Origin: Phaeospirillum sp.
GTDB taxonomy: Bacteria > Pseudomonadota > Alphaproteobacteria > Rhodospirillales > Magnetospirillaceae
DNA length: 64,000 nucleotides
Direction of reading: 5' to 3'
Assembly (NCBI GenBank): GCA_030651575.1
Contig: JAUSFB010000013.1
Span: 29,070-93,069 of the forward strand
Part shown: piece after piece, positions 25,613-34,502 of the stretch
Numbering within the stretch: the first letter of the stretch is position 1
Layout of the letters: each line of letters opens with the position of its first letter
Position numbers and translations under genes: made by a program
Notes under the pieces: model-generated
What the model saw: the letters and a program-made list of their open reading frames with translations, nothing else
Database searches by the model: none
Told to the model about the DNA's origin: nothing

Positions 25613-26023
25613 TCAGGGAATCGCGTAGGTGGCGGTGACGTGAGCCACCAGTTCGTCGGTGCCGGCGGCGATCATCTCCACCGCTCCCATGGCCAGCCGT
25701 CGGCCGAGCTTCAGCAGGCTGGCCTCGGCGATGATGTCGCAGCGTTCGGCCTTGCGCAGGAAGCTGATGTTGAGGTTGCTGGTCACCGCCATCTCGACCT
25801 TGCCGATGGCCGATAGCACCGCCGCGTACAGCGCCACATCGGCCAGGGTCATCAGGGCCGGGCCGCAGACGACGTCCACCGGGCGGGTAAGGTGGGGGCC
25901 GAACGGCATGATCAGCCGGGCGGTGCCCTTGCCGATGGTCTCTGCCCGGATACCCAGCGCCACCCCCATGGGCAGCTTTTCGGTGAGAAGGGCGTTGAAG
26001 GCTTCGGCGGTTATGGCGGGCAT
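25613..26023 (-). CDS. PaaI-type hot-dog thioesterase
   Basis: A 136-residue hot-dog thioesterase of the PaaI/YdiI group, which hydrolyses acyl-CoA thioesters. The layout GIRAETIGKGTARLIMPF, HLTRPVDVVCGPALMTLADV and NLNISFLRKAERCDIIAEA matches the family. In the usual HGG motif position it reads VVCGPALMTLAD, so the histidine is replaced, while the downstream Asp is kept. It faces an enoyl-CoA hydratase gene across a 70-base divergent region. A fatty or aromatic acyl-CoA role is possible; the substrate is not determinable. Confidence 0.8.
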   Translation of the reverse strand: MPAITAEAFNALLTEKLPMGVALGIRAETIGKGTARLIMPFGPHLTRPVDVVCGPALMTLADVALYAAVLSAIGKVEMAVTSNLNISFLRKAERCDIIAEASLLKLGRRLAMGAVEMIAAGTDELVAHVTATYAIP

Positions 26024-26095
26024 GGGGCCTCCGGGATTATAACTGGTCCGACCAGTTTCGCCGTGAAGACCTCAGACTTCAAGGGAGCTTCTTTC

Positions 26096-26875
26096 ATGTT
26101 CGCGCCAATTCTTTTGCACCATGTCGAAGACGGCGTCGCCACCCTGACCCTGAACCGGCCCGAGGCGCGCAACGCCTTGTCGGTGGCGCTGATGACCGAG
26201 TTGGAGCGGGCGTTGACAGCGATCTCGACCGACCGGTCTGTCAAGGTGGTGGTGCTGGCCGCCAGCGGCCCGGTCTTTTGTTCCGGACATGACCTGAAGG
26301 AGATGCGCGGCCTCGACGGGCGCGACGCGGTGGCCTCGGTCTTCACCCTGTGCTCGCGGGTGATGACGGGCATCGTGCGGCTGCCCCAGCCGGTGATCGC
26401 CCGGGTTCACGGCATGGCGACTGCCGCCGGCTGTCAGTTGGTGGCCAGTTGCGATCTGGCCTATGCCTCGGTCGAGGCCCGCTTCGCCACGCCGGGGGTC
26501 AATATCGGCCTGTTCTGCTCGACCCCCATGGTGGCGCTGTCGCGGGCCGTCGGGCGCAAGCAGGCCATGGAGATGCTGCTGTCGGGGCAGCCTATCGACG
26601 CCGCCACGGCCGAAGGTTGGGGCCTGATCAACCGCGCGGTGGCGCCCGAGCGGTTGGAGGCCGAGGTGGCGGCCATGGCGGCCCTGATCGCGGCCAAGTC
26701 GTCCTATACCGTCAAGGTCGGCAAGCAGGCGTTCTATCGTCAGCTCGAACTGGGCCTGGACGACGCCTATGCCCATGCCGCCGAGGTGATGACCACCAAT
26801 ATGCTGGCCCGCGACGCCGCCGAGGGCATCGACGCCTTCCTGGCCAAGCGCCCACCCCGCTGGCAGGGGTGTTAG
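26096..26875 (+). CDS. Enoyl-CoA hydratase/isomerase family protein
   Basis: A 259-residue crotonase-fold enzyme. The family signature is present: LTLNRPEARNALSVALM, VVVLAASGPVFCSGHDLKEM with the oxyanion-hole Gly, and RVHGMATAAGCQLVASCDLA. At the second catalytic position one sees ATPGVNIGLFCSTPMVAL rather than the usual E-x-x-G, so typical hydratase catalysis is uncertain. ATG 26096 follows AAGGGAG. It ends in a 4-base convergent overlap with the phosphoesterase gene. Substrate unknown. Confidence 0.84.
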   Translation: MFAPILLHHVEDGVATLTLNRPEARNALSVALMTELERALTAISTDRSVKVVVLAASGPVFCSGHDLKEMRGLDGRDAVASVFTLCSRVMTGIVRLPQPVIARVHGMATAAGCQLVASCDLAYASVEARFATPGVNIGLFCSTPMVALSRAVGRKQAMEMLLSGQPIDAATAEGWGLINRAVAPERLEAEVAAMAALIAAKSSYTVKVGKQAFYRQLELGLDDAYAHAAEVMTTNMLARDAAEGIDAFLAKRPPRWQGC

Positions 26876-27627
26876 AGTTCGACCATCAGCGGGGTGAAGC
26901 CGATGTTGTCCGGCGAGCCGCGTTGACGGCTGAGGATACGGCAGCGGCCAAGCCGATAGTCGCAGTCGGCGTGGCTGTGGCCGTGAATCCACAGGTCTGG
27001 ACCAGCACTTTCCATCAGCGATTCCAGCGGTGAGACCGACGCCGCCTGAGGGACATGGCCGTGACGGCGGCGCGGCAGGCTGAGTTCGGACGGCAGGTGG
27101 TGCGTCACCACCACGGTGGGGCCGTCATGGGGGCGCGCCAGTTCGGCGGCGATGAAGGCGGACGAAGCCCGGTTGGCGGCGACCACGTCGGCGGGGGTGA
27201 GGACGCCGCCCCGGGCGGAGCGGCCGTTGCGGTAGTCGGGCATGCTGTCGCCGGCCTTGGTCATGGTGGCCTCGGCATCGCCATCCAGGGAGAAGTCGGT
27301 CCACAAGGTGGCTCCCACCACCCGCAGGCGGGCTCCCGCCAGCTCCAGCGTCACCGCTTCGTTGTGCAAAAAGATCAGGCCTGGCACCAGGACGGCCTCG
27401 CGGCGCAGCTCGGCCAGGGGATCGACGCCCTCGGGGTGGTGCCAGTATTCGCGGTTGCCGGCCACATAGATCATCGGCCGCCCGGCCAGGGTGCGGCCGA
27501 TCCAGCGGACGCCCTCCAGGCCCCAGCCCACATCGCCGGCCAGGATGATCAGGTCGCAATCCAGGGCGGGCGGCTGGTAGTCTCCCTTTTCCACATGCAG
27601 ATCGCTCAACACCGCCAGTCTGATCAT
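26872..27627 (-). CDS. Calcineurin-like metallophosphoesterase
   Basis: A 251-residue metallophosphoesterase. The metal ligands are visible in order: LSDLHVEKG (D, H), IILAGDVGWG (D), VAGNREYWHHPEG (N, H), VVTHHLPSE (H) and WIHGHSHADCDY (H, H). No signal peptide, so cytosolic. It stands alone on the minus strand. The substrate cannot be inferred; relatives act on nucleotides, phosphodiesters or proteins. The preferred start is ATG 27627 (MIRLAVLSDLH). Confidence 0.87.
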   Translation of the reverse strand: MIRLAVLSDLHVEKGDYQPPALDCDLIILAGDVGWGLEGVRWIGRTLAGRPMIYVAGNREYWHHPEGVDPLAELRREAVLVPGLIFLHNEAVTLELAGARLRVVGATLWTDFSLDGDAEATMTKAGDSMPDYRNGRSARGGVLTPADVVAANRASSAFIAAELARPHDGPTVVVTHHLPSELSLPRRRHGHVPQAASVSPLESLMESAGPDLWIHGHSHADCDYRLGRCRILSRQRGSPDNIGFTPLMVEL

Positions 27628-27705
27628 GGTCTTGTCGCTCTCCAAGAGATCGGCGGAACCATAGCCAGGGTCATTGCTTCAGACAATCCTTATATAGAAT
27701 GGGCT

Positions 27706-28605
27706 TCATGCCGCGTCGGCGGCCAGCCGCTTGCGGTCCATCAACTGGTGGATGATGGGGGTGAAGACCAGCTCCATGGCCAGATTGGTCTTGCCGCCGG
27801 GCAGGACGATGGTGTTGCGCCGGCTCATCCACGAGCCCTCGATCCGCGACAGCAATTGGGGAAAGTTGACCACGAAATCCTCGGGCTTGCGAAAGCGCAC
27901 CACGGTGACGCTTTCGTCGATGCTGGGCAGATCGCGGGCGATGAGCGGGGCGGAGGTATCGACCACCGGCACCTGCTGGAAGTTGACGTCGCTGTGCTTG
28001 AACTGGGGCACCACGGTGCGGACATAGTCGTTCATGCGGCGCAGCACGGTTTCAACCACCGCCTCGGGGGAGTAGCCCCGCTCGTTGGTGTCCTTGTGGA
28101 CCTTGCGCATCCATTCCAGATTGATTACCGGCACCATCCCGATCTTGAGATCGACCAGTTTGCCGAGGTCAAAGCCGTCGCCGCGCACCACGCCGTGCAG
28201 GCCTTTGTAGACCAGCAGGTCTGTGTCGGCGGGCAGATCCTCCCACGGGGTGAATTCGCCCGGCCTCAACCCGGAATTCCCGTGCTGGGCGACATCGGTC
28301 GCCGAGTGCAGATAGTGCCGGCGTCGGCCGGCGCCGGTGGCGCCATAGCTGCGATACAGCGTCTCCTGCTCCTCGAACAGATTGGCTTCGGCCCCGAAAT
28401 GGCTGAAGCGGTCATCGCCGGCGGCCAGCCGCTCGGCCGTGATCCGGCGCATTTCGGCGCGGGTGTGGCGGTGAAAGCTTTCGCCTTTGACATAGGCGGC
28501 GGTCAGCCGCTCGCGCCGGAAAATCGCGTCGAAGACTTGGCGGACGATGTCGCGGCCGGCTCCGGACGAACCGGTCACCGCAATGATGGGGTGTCGCGTG
28601 GACAT
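27706..28605 (-). CDS. prk: Phosphoribulokinase
   Basis: A 299-residue class I phosphoribulokinase that makes ribulose-1,5-bisphosphate, the CO2 acceptor of the Calvin cycle. The P-loop is modified as in proteobacterial PRK (IAVTGSSGAGRDIV). KGESFHRHTRAEMRR, DDRFSHFGAEANLFEE, HYLHSATDVAQH and LVYKGLHGVV match the family's substrate sites. Length is typical. GGGAG precedes the ATG. No other cbb gene is in the window, so it is isolated from any RuBisCO operon here. Together with the sulfur genes it supports lithoautotrophic capacity. Confidence 0.94.
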   Translation of the reverse strand: MSTRHPIIAVTGSSGAGRDIVRQVFDAIFRRERLTAAYVKGESFHRHTRAEMRRITAERLAAGDDRFSHFGAEANLFEEQETLYRSYGATGAGRRRHYLHSATDVAQHGNSGLRPGEFTPWEDLPADTDLLVYKGLHGVVRGDGFDLGKLVDLKIGMVPVINLEWMRKVHKDTNERGYSPEAVVETVLRRMNDYVRTVVPQFKHSDVNFQQVPVVDTSAPLIARDLPSIDESVTVVRFRKPEDFVVNFPQLLSRIEGSWMSRRNTIVLPGGKTNLAMELVFTPIIHQLMDRKRLAADAA

Positions 28606-28737
28606 GGGCTGTCTCCCTCGGGGATGTTGCTCTCCCTCTGGCATAACCATAATACAATTGGCGGAATTGGCGCTTCACCCGCCAGAGGGTGGGGGGAGCC
28701 CCCCAGCCGGGGTGGGACGGGGCCGCGCTCCAATGTA

Positions 28738-28770
28738 AAAACGCCCGGCGGGACCCCCGCCGGGCGTTTT
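28738..28770 (-). terminator. Bidirectional intrinsic terminator
   Basis: A 12-bp GC-rich stem (ACGCCCGGCGGG, 3-base loop) is flanked by A and T tracts on both sides. It lies just past the CBS protein gene on the minus strand and would insulate it from prk. Confidence 0.85.
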
Positions 28771-28792
28771 CAGGACGTCGGTGGCGTGGTTC

Positions 28793-29224
28793 CTATCCCA
28801 CCGCGACGGCGAAATCGCGCAGGGCCGCCACTTCCTTTTGTTTTTCCGACAGCCGGTATTTGACGATGTCGGTGATGCTGAGCATGCCGACCAGCGCGCC
28901 GAGACTGACCACCGGCAGGTGACGGATGCGTCGGCCGTTCATGGTCTCGACCGCCTTGGCGACGCTGTCGTCGGGCGAGCAGGTCTGGACCGGGCTGGAC
29001 ATGAAGTTTCGCACTTGCATGATCAGCGCCGCCGCCTTGTGATCGGTGATGGCCCGAATGATGTCGCGTTCGGACAAAATTCCGACGACTTCGCCCCGGT
29101 GACGGACCAGCACGACGCCGATGCGGTGTTCGGCCAGCACATTGGCCGCGTCGGCCACGGACTGGTGGGGATGAACGGAGTAAACGTCATCACCCTTTAT
29201 ATGGAGGATATCGCCAACGTTCAT
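28793..29224 (-). CDS. Two-CBS-domain protein
   Basis: A 143-residue protein made of two CBS domains, a Bateman module that binds adenine nucleotides. Domain 1 (residues about 10-65) has SVADAANVLAEHRIGVVLVR and GILSERDIIRAI. Domain 2 (about 75-130) has DDSVAKAVETMNGRRIRHLP and VGMLSITDIVKYRL. GGGAG precedes the ATG. Monocistronic with a terminator after it. Such stand-alone CBS proteins sense AMP/ATP ratio or modulate partner enzymes. It lies next to the AMP-consuming sulfur oxidation genes, but a link is only speculation. Confidence 0.9.
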   Translation of the reverse strand: MNVGDILHIKGDDVYSVHPHQSVADAANVLAEHRIGVVLVRHRGEVVGILSERDIIRAITDHKAAALIMQVRNFMSSPVQTCSPDDSVAKAVETMNGRRIRHLPVVSLGALVGMLSITDIVKYRLSEKQKEVAALRDFAVAVG

Positions 29225-29365
29225 TGCTTGTCTCCCTGTTACGGATTCTGTGTCCGTTCAAGTACAAGTAAACTACAGTTGGATAAGTTGATGGAAGAGT
29301 ATTTTCACTGTGCAGTGCGGTTGGCGGCAAAGTATTTTATAGACGCCTTCTAAAGTCACTCCGTC

Positions 29366-29408
29366 CGGGTAGTTCTCTCCCAGATCAGGGCTGGGAGGCT
29401 CCTACCCG
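29366..29408 (-). terminator. Nested hairpin after hdrB
   Basis: An outer stem CGGGTAG/CTACCCG (29366-29372 with 29402-29408) encloses an inner stem CTCCCAG/CTGGGAG (29377-29383 with 29391-29397). It lies 18 bases past the hdrB stop. No T-run follows, so it may be a weak terminator or a 3' end stabiliser. Confidence 0.45.
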
Positions 29409-29425
29409 AACGAAGCAGCCCGGGG

Positions 29426-30325
29426 TTACTTCGCCCGCGACAGCAGGGAAACCGGTGGGATCAGGTGCTGGTGCAAGGCGGCGTCGGTCTTGGCCTCCAG
29501 CCCGAACGCCACCGCCATCAGCTGGCTGTAGAACAGCACTGGAAAGTTGAAGTCGGTGCCGAACTTCTTGTTGATCTCGGGCTGGTACATTTCCAGATTG
29601 GTCTGGCACAGCGGGCAGGGGGTGACCACCGCCTCGGCCCCGGAGGTTTTGACCTCGTCCAGGATGTCTTTCATCAGGTGCAGGGTCTTGTCGGGGCTCA
29701 TGACGCTGACCGAGCCGCCGCAGCACTTGGTCTTGCCCTTGAATGGCACCGCTTCGGCGCCGCAGGCGGTGACGAAGTCATCGAGGAAACTGGGATCGTC
29801 ATAGGTCTCCCACATGCCGCCCCGGTCGGTCTTGGCGAAGGGCCGCACGGTCTGGCAGCCGACCCAGCCGGCGATCTTCATGCCGGTCAGCGGGTTGGTG
29901 ACCTGATCCTTGACCTTGTCCATGCCGATGTCGTTGACGATGACCTCGCAGGCGTGGCGGACATGCAGGCCGCCGTCATAGGACTTGCCGGCCTCGGCCA
30001 GGGCCTCGTTGACCTGGGCCTTGACGGTGGGGTTCTCGCGGATCTTTTCGTTGGTGTAGTGGCTATTGAGGTAGCAGGCGGCGCAAGGCGTGACGAAGTC
30101 CTCGTCGCCCGCCGCCTGGGCGTTGGCGAGATTGCGGCCCGACAGCGCCGCCTGTCCCAGATGGCCGCCCTCGATATGGCCGACCGAAGCGCCGCAGCAG
30201 TTCCAGTCCTCCACGTCGCGAAGTTGAACCCCCAGCTTGCCCATGACGGCGCGCAAGCTGGTGTCGAGGTGAACCGCCGAGGCCTGCGACGAACAGCCGG
30301 GATAATAGGACATGGTCTTGGTCAT
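29426..30325 (-). CDS. hdrB: HdrB-like subunit of Qmo-type complex
   Basis: A 299-residue homologue of heterodisulfide reductase subunit B. It carries two cysteine-rich CCG motifs that bind non-cubane [4Fe-4S] clusters: YYPGCSS, DWNCCGASVGH and TPCAACYLN in the first half, then GWVGCQTV, TKCCGGSVSVM and TPCPLCQTN in the second. All cysteines are present. It follows hdrC by 5 bases in the sat-qmoA-qmoB-hdrC-hdrB operon. In this position HdrB plus HdrC replace QmoC, an arrangement known from some sulfate reducers and sulfur oxidisers. It probably takes part in electron transfer between APS reductase and the quinone pool. Start MTKTMSYYPG at 30325. Confidence 0.88.
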   Translation of the reverse strand: MTKTMSYYPGCSSQASAVHLDTSLRAVMGKLGVQLRDVEDWNCCGASVGHIEGGHLGQAALSGRNLANAQAAGDEDFVTPCAACYLNSHYTNEKIRENPTVKAQVNEALAEAGKSYDGGLHVRHACEVIVNDIGMDKVKDQVTNPLTGMKIAGWVGCQTVRPFAKTDRGGMWETYDDPSFLDDFVTACGAEAVPFKGKTKCCGGSVSVMSPDKTLHLMKDILDEVKTSGAEAVVTPCPLCQTNLEMYQPEINKKFGTDFNFPVLFYSQLMAVAFGLEAKTDAALHQHLIPPVSLLSRAK

Positions 30326-30330
30326 GGCTC

Positions 30331-30948
30331 TTACCCCTGCTTTCCGTGGTCGCGCGCCTCGATCTCGGCCGCCTTGGCCAGGATCTTGTGCAGTTCGCCG
30401 GTGTTGGAACATTTGTGCGGCATACCCAGATGCATGCGCTTGGTCTTGATCATGCCCATGGCGATGGGCAGGTTAGCCATGCCGCGCTTGTAGCCCTCGC
30501 CGATGCCAAAGCTGAAATAGTACTTGCCGGTGACCAGACGCTCGTCGGTGCGGCCGTATTTGGCGGCTGACCACCAGAACGCCTTGGCGAAGCGGGCGTT
30601 GTCGCTGTTCCTGGCCTCGGCATAGCCCTCGCGCACCGCCACGGTGGCAAGGTCGTGCAGGATATAGGCGACCGGCACCTTGCGCGGGCAGCGCACCACG
30701 CAGTTATAGCAAGACACGCAGTTCCACAGGGTGTTGGAGGTGAGAACCGCTTCCTTCATGCCGGCGCGGATCATCATGAACAGCTTGCGCGGCCCATGAT
30801 CCATCTGGGTGCCGATGGGGCACGAGCCCGAACAGGTGCCGCACTGCATGCACAGCGCCATGCGGTCGCCGCCGTCGATATTGTCGTAGACCCAGCGGGC
30901 GAAGGACAGGTCGTATTTTTTGGTGGGCGTGGGTGACGGGGCATTCAT
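30331..30948 (-). CDS. hdrC: HdrC-like iron-sulfur subunit of Qmo-type complex
   Basis: A 205-residue cytosolic protein with two [4Fe-4S] motifs: CMQCGTCSGSCPIG (residues about 33-46) and CVSCYNCVVRCPRKVP (about 77-92). It matches HdrC and the N-terminal half of QmoC, but the membrane cytochrome b half of QmoC is absent, and no hydrophobic helix is visible. It starts 2 bases after the qmoB stop and precedes hdrB. Expected to pass electrons between QmoB and HdrB. Confidence 0.88.
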   Translation of the reverse strand: MNAPSPTPTKKYDLSFARWVYDNIDGGDRMALCMQCGTCSGSCPIGTQMDHGPRKLFMMIRAGMKEAVLTSNTLWNCVSCYNCVVRCPRKVPVAYILHDLATVAVREGYAEARNSDNARFAKAFWWSAAKYGRTDERLVTGKYYFSFGIGEGYKRGMANLPIAMGMIKTKRMHLGMPHKCSNTGELHKILAKAAEIEARDHGKQG

Positions 30949-30950
30949 GC

Positions 30951-33206
30951 TCAGAACCCCTTGAACGGATTGAAGCCGATGGCGGTGATCTGCTCGACGA
31001 AGGCGTCGATCACCTTGGGCAGCCGGTCGGCATCGGCGATGGAGGCCTCGGCCTGGGTGACGCGCTCGGGCTCCAGCATCATGCTTTTCAGCGTTTCGCC
31101 CACCTTGGACAGGCGCTCGGCGGCCATGGCCGAGCCCTTGACGAAGTGGCACTGATAGTCGTCGCCGGGCTTGCAGCCCATCATCATCACGCCGTCATAG
31201 CCCACCGACAGAGCGTCCGAGATGCAAAGCAGGCTGACCGAGCCCAGGCAGCGCACCGGCAGGATGCGCACATGCGCCGACCACTGATTGCGCTTGATGC
31301 CGGCCATGTCCAGCGCCGGAATGGCGTCGTTCTCGCAGGCCATGATCAGGATGCGCGGCTTGCCGGAAAACTCGTCGGGAACCTTCACCGCCTTGATCAT
31401 GGAAGACAGCATGTCGACCGAGTAGTTGTCGAAGCTGATGGTTCGCACCGGACAGGCGCCCATGCAGGTGCCGCAGCGCCGGCAGCGGGTTGCGTTGACG
31501 ATGGGGTAGGTCTGCTCGTCCTCGTCGATGGCGCCGAACGGGCATTCCACGGTGCAGCGTTTACACTTGGTGCACTGGTTCAGATTGATCTTGGGGAAGG
31601 ACAGGTCGCCGACGCGCGGATGCAGCGCCGCCCCGGCCGAGGCCGAACGCACCGCCTGGACCGCCTTTAGCACCGCGCCGGAGGCGTCCTCGGCCGCCTC
31701 GGCCCAATCCATCGGCCGGCGGACCGGGCCGGCGGTGTAGATGCCGGTGCGCCGGGTCTCGTAGGGGAAGCAGATATAGTGCGAATCGGCGAACCCGTCA
31801 TGCAGCACCGGCAGGTGCGGCCCCTGGCGGTATTGCAGGTTCAGCAGCGAGCCGCCTTCAGGCGCCGCCTGGGGGCGTTTGGCATGGGCGGCGGGCGCGT
31901 CGCCGCAATAGCCGGCCACCGGGAACGGAACCTCCGGGTCGATGTCGCCGGCCAGTTGCTCGGCCCCTTCCGCCGGGCTGGGGGCGTCGGTATTGGTCGA
32001 GTTGGGCACCATGCCGGTGGCCAGAACCACCATGTCGAGGCCGGCCAGCGGGATGTCTTCACCGATCAGCTCGTCGGCGACGGTGACGGTCAGGTCGGCC
32101 CCGACGGTCTTGACCTTGCCCTTCATGAAGATGACGCCGGCGGCCTGGGCCGTGCGGTACAACTCCTCCATCACGCCGGGCGTCCGCATCTCCTCGTAGA
32201 CCACATAGGCGTTGGTGGCGGGCTCGGCCTCGATCAGCTCCAGCGCCTGCTTCAGCGAGGTGGCGCAGCAGATGGACGAGCAATAGGGCAGGTGGTCGGG
32301 ATCGCGCGACCCGGCGCATTGGACGAAAGCCACCGACTTGACCGGCGCGCCGTTGGACTTGCGCGTGACCTTGCCGGCCTTCAGCATGCCTTCCAACTCG
32401 ACCCCGGTCACCACGTCGGGCGAAGCGCCATAGCCGAGATGACCCAGCTTGGAGGCGTCATAGGGCCGCCAGCCGGTGGCGACCACGATGGCGCCCACCG
32501 TCTCGACGCTGCCGTCGGACAGGTTGACCACGAAGCGGCCGGGCATGCCCGAGGTCTGGGTGACGGTGCAGCCGAGCCGTGCCGTGATCTTGGCGTTGCC
32601 GGTGACCGAGGCCACCAGATCGCCGATATCGTTGGCGGCCGGCTGGGCATAGGGCGGACGATGGGGCAGACGCTTGGAGGAGTCGAGCGCCCGGCCGCCC
32701 AGGCGGTCGGACCGCTCCAGCAGCAGTACTTCGTGGCCCAGCGCGGCGGCCTGCGCCGCCGCCGCCAGACCGGTGACGCCGCCGCCCATCACCAGGATGC
32801 GCGAGGACCACTCGCCTTCCACATAGGGCTCGGGGGCCTTTACCTTGGTGGCCATGGTCAGGACCATGCGCACGGAATCCTCGGCCAGCGCCTGGGTGTC
32901 CTCGTGATTGGCGGGATGGCTCCAGATCACCTTCTCGCGCAGATCGGCGCGCAGTACCTGGATCGGCTCGAAGCCGAAGCGGTCGGTCATCACCCGCGAC
33001 GAACAGGCGGCGATGGCCACCTGATTGATCCCGGCCTCCAGATCGGCCCTGATCATCGCCACGCCGTCATCGCCGCACAGGCAGGCATGAGTCTTGGAGT
33101 CCAGCTTGAACTCCTTCTTGGCGACGCCTTCCAGGGCGGCCACGTCGATGGCTTCACCGATGCCGCAGCCGCCACACAGGTAGATTCCGGTCTTCCTCTC
33201 GGTCAT
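30951..33206 (-). CDS. qmoB: QmoB, HdrA/MvhD-like flavoprotein
   Basis: A 751-residue flavin and iron-sulfur protein of the quinone-interacting membrane-bound oxidoreductase complex. The N-terminus has YLCGGCGIGEAIDVAAL. A FAD-binding HdrA domain follows (MGGGVTGLAAAAQAAALGHE, VLLLERSDRLGGRAL). A ferredoxin domain has CTKCKRCTVECPFGAIDEDE and CRRCGTCMGACPVRTISF. The C-terminus is MvhD-like (RILPVRCLGSVSLLCISDAL, MMMGCKPGDDYQCHFVKG). This HdrA-MvhD fusion is diagnostic for QmoB. It lies between qmoA and hdrC in one operon and links AprBA to quinone. Confidence 0.93.
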   Translation of the reverse strand: MTERKTGIYLCGGCGIGEAIDVAALEGVAKKEFKLDSKTHACLCGDDGVAMIRADLEAGINQVAIAACSSRVMTDRFGFEPIQVLRADLREKVIWSHPANHEDTQALAEDSVRMVLTMATKVKAPEPYVEGEWSSRILVMGGGVTGLAAAAQAAALGHEVLLLERSDRLGGRALDSSKRLPHRPPYAQPAANDIGDLVASVTGNAKITARLGCTVTQTSGMPGRFVVNLSDGSVETVGAIVVATGWRPYDASKLGHLGYGASPDVVTGVELEGMLKAGKVTRKSNGAPVKSVAFVQCAGSRDPDHLPYCSSICCATSLKQALELIEAEPATNAYVVYEEMRTPGVMEELYRTAQAAGVIFMKGKVKTVGADLTVTVADELIGEDIPLAGLDMVVLATGMVPNSTNTDAPSPAEGAEQLAGDIDPEVPFPVAGYCGDAPAAHAKRPQAAPEGGSLLNLQYRQGPHLPVLHDGFADSHYICFPYETRRTGIYTAGPVRRPMDWAEAAEDASGAVLKAVQAVRSASAGAALHPRVGDLSFPKINLNQCTKCKRCTVECPFGAIDEDEQTYPIVNATRCRRCGTCMGACPVRTISFDNYSVDMLSSMIKAVKVPDEFSGKPRILIMACENDAIPALDMAGIKRNQWSAHVRILPVRCLGSVSLLCISDALSVGYDGVMMMGCKPGDDYQCHFVKGSAMAAERLSKVGETLKSMMLEPERVTQAEASIADADRLPKVIDAFVEQITAIGFNPFKGF

Positions 33207-33217
33207 GTCCTACTCTC

Positions 33218-34477
33218 CTACCCGCGCACGCCCGAGACGACCTGGATGGCCTTGCAGGCCGCGGCGGTCGCCGATTGAACCGACATGGAGACGTCCAGCG
33301 GCCCGGAGGCGACGCCGGCGCCGATGGTCTCGCCCTCGGTGAAGACGAAGCCGTAATCGTCGTAGGACCCGGCCAGCCGGCCGTCCTCCGACACCGAGGC
33401 CTGCATGCCGGTGGCCAGCACCACCAGATCGTAGGCCCGGGCGTAAACCTCGCGGGTCAGGGTGTTCTCACCGCAGACGGTGGGGTTGCCGCCCTCGCCG
33501 GGCTCGACGCGCGACGGCTTGGATTTGACGAAGCGTACCTGCGGATCGGCCTTCAACCGCCGCATGAACGACTCCAGTTTGTCGTGGGCGCGCAGGTCGA
33601 TGTAGTAGACATCGACCTCGGCCTCGGCCACCTGCTCGCGCACATAGGCCGCGTGCTTCATGGAGGCGAGGCAGCAGATGCGCGAGCAATAGGCCAGATG
33701 GTTGAGATCGCGCGAACCGGCGCACTGGATCAGCGCCACCTTTTTCGGCACAGCGCCGTCCGAAGGCCGCACGATGCGGCCCTGGGTCGGGCCATCGGGC
33801 GAGGCCAGACGCTCCATCTCCACATTGGTGATGACGTTGGGCAGGTCGGCCCAGCGATAGGCGGTGAGGTTCTCCGCCGGATAGGGCTTCCAGCCGGTGG
33901 CCCAGACGATGGCGCCCACCTCCAGCTCGAAGCTGCTCCCCTGATCGTCGAGGTCGATCGCGCCGATCTTGCAGGCGGCCTTGATCCGCTCGCCTTCCGG
34001 GGTCTTCGCCACTTCGGGGGCCACCACATAGCGCATGGGGAACGCCATGGTGTGGGGCAGATAGGCGGCCTTGACCGTCTTCATGCCATAGTTGAACGGA
34101 TCGGCGATTTCGCTTTCCGCCGCCTGGCCGCAGTCGCCGCAGGCGGTGCAGTTGGTCTTCACGAAGCGGGGCTCCGTCTTGACCGTCACGGTATAAGCGC
34201 CGGCCGAGCCCTTGACCGCCGCCACCGTAGACAGGGTGAACAGGCTGATGCGCTTGGACTTCTTGATACGCTGATAGTTGATTTCCAGGCCGCAGGTGGG
34301 GTGGCACAGCTTGGGGAAATAGCGGTTCATCTGGGCGACGCGGCCGCCCAGGGTCGGTGACTTTTCCACCATGACCACGTCATAGCCCGCCTCGGCCGCC
34401 TCGACCGCCGCGGTGATGCCGGCGATGCCGCCGCCGACCACCATGATGGTTCGGCTTCGCGGTTGTTTATCGGTCAT
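33218..34477 (-). CDS. qmoA: QmoA, HdrA-like flavoprotein
   Basis: A 419-residue HdrA-like FAD protein. The dinucleotide-binding motif is at the start (MVVGGGIAGITAAVEAAEAG, MVEKSPTLGGRVAQM), followed by cysteines in KLCHPTCGLEIN and NCTACGDCGQAAE and the CAGSRDLNHLAYCSRICC segment shared with QmoB. It is the first qmo gene after sat. GGGGAG lies before the ATG at 34477. In Qmo it forms the flavin core with QmoB. The 116-base gap to sat is filled by an intergenic repeat. Confidence 0.93.
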   Translation of the reverse strand: MTDKQPRSRTIMVVGGGIAGITAAVEAAEAGYDVVMVEKSPTLGGRVAQMNRYFPKLCHPTCGLEINYQRIKKSKRISLFTLSTVAAVKGSAGAYTVTVKTEPRFVKTNCTACGDCGQAAESEIADPFNYGMKTVKAAYLPHTMAFPMRYVVAPEVAKTPEGERIKAACKIGAIDLDDQGSSFELEVGAIVWATGWKPYPAENLTAYRWADLPNVITNVEMERLASPDGPTQGRIVRPSDGAVPKKVALIQCAGSRDLNHLAYCSRICCLASMKHAAYVREQVAEAEVDVYYIDLRAHDKLESFMRRLKADPQVRFVKSKPSRVEPGEGGNPTVCGENTLTREVYARAYDLVVLATGMQASVSEDGRLAGSYDDYGFVFTEGETIGAGVASGPLDVSMSVQSATAAACKAIQVVSGVRG

Positions 34478-34502
34478 GCTTTTCTCCCCGCTCTCTTTTT
34501 GT

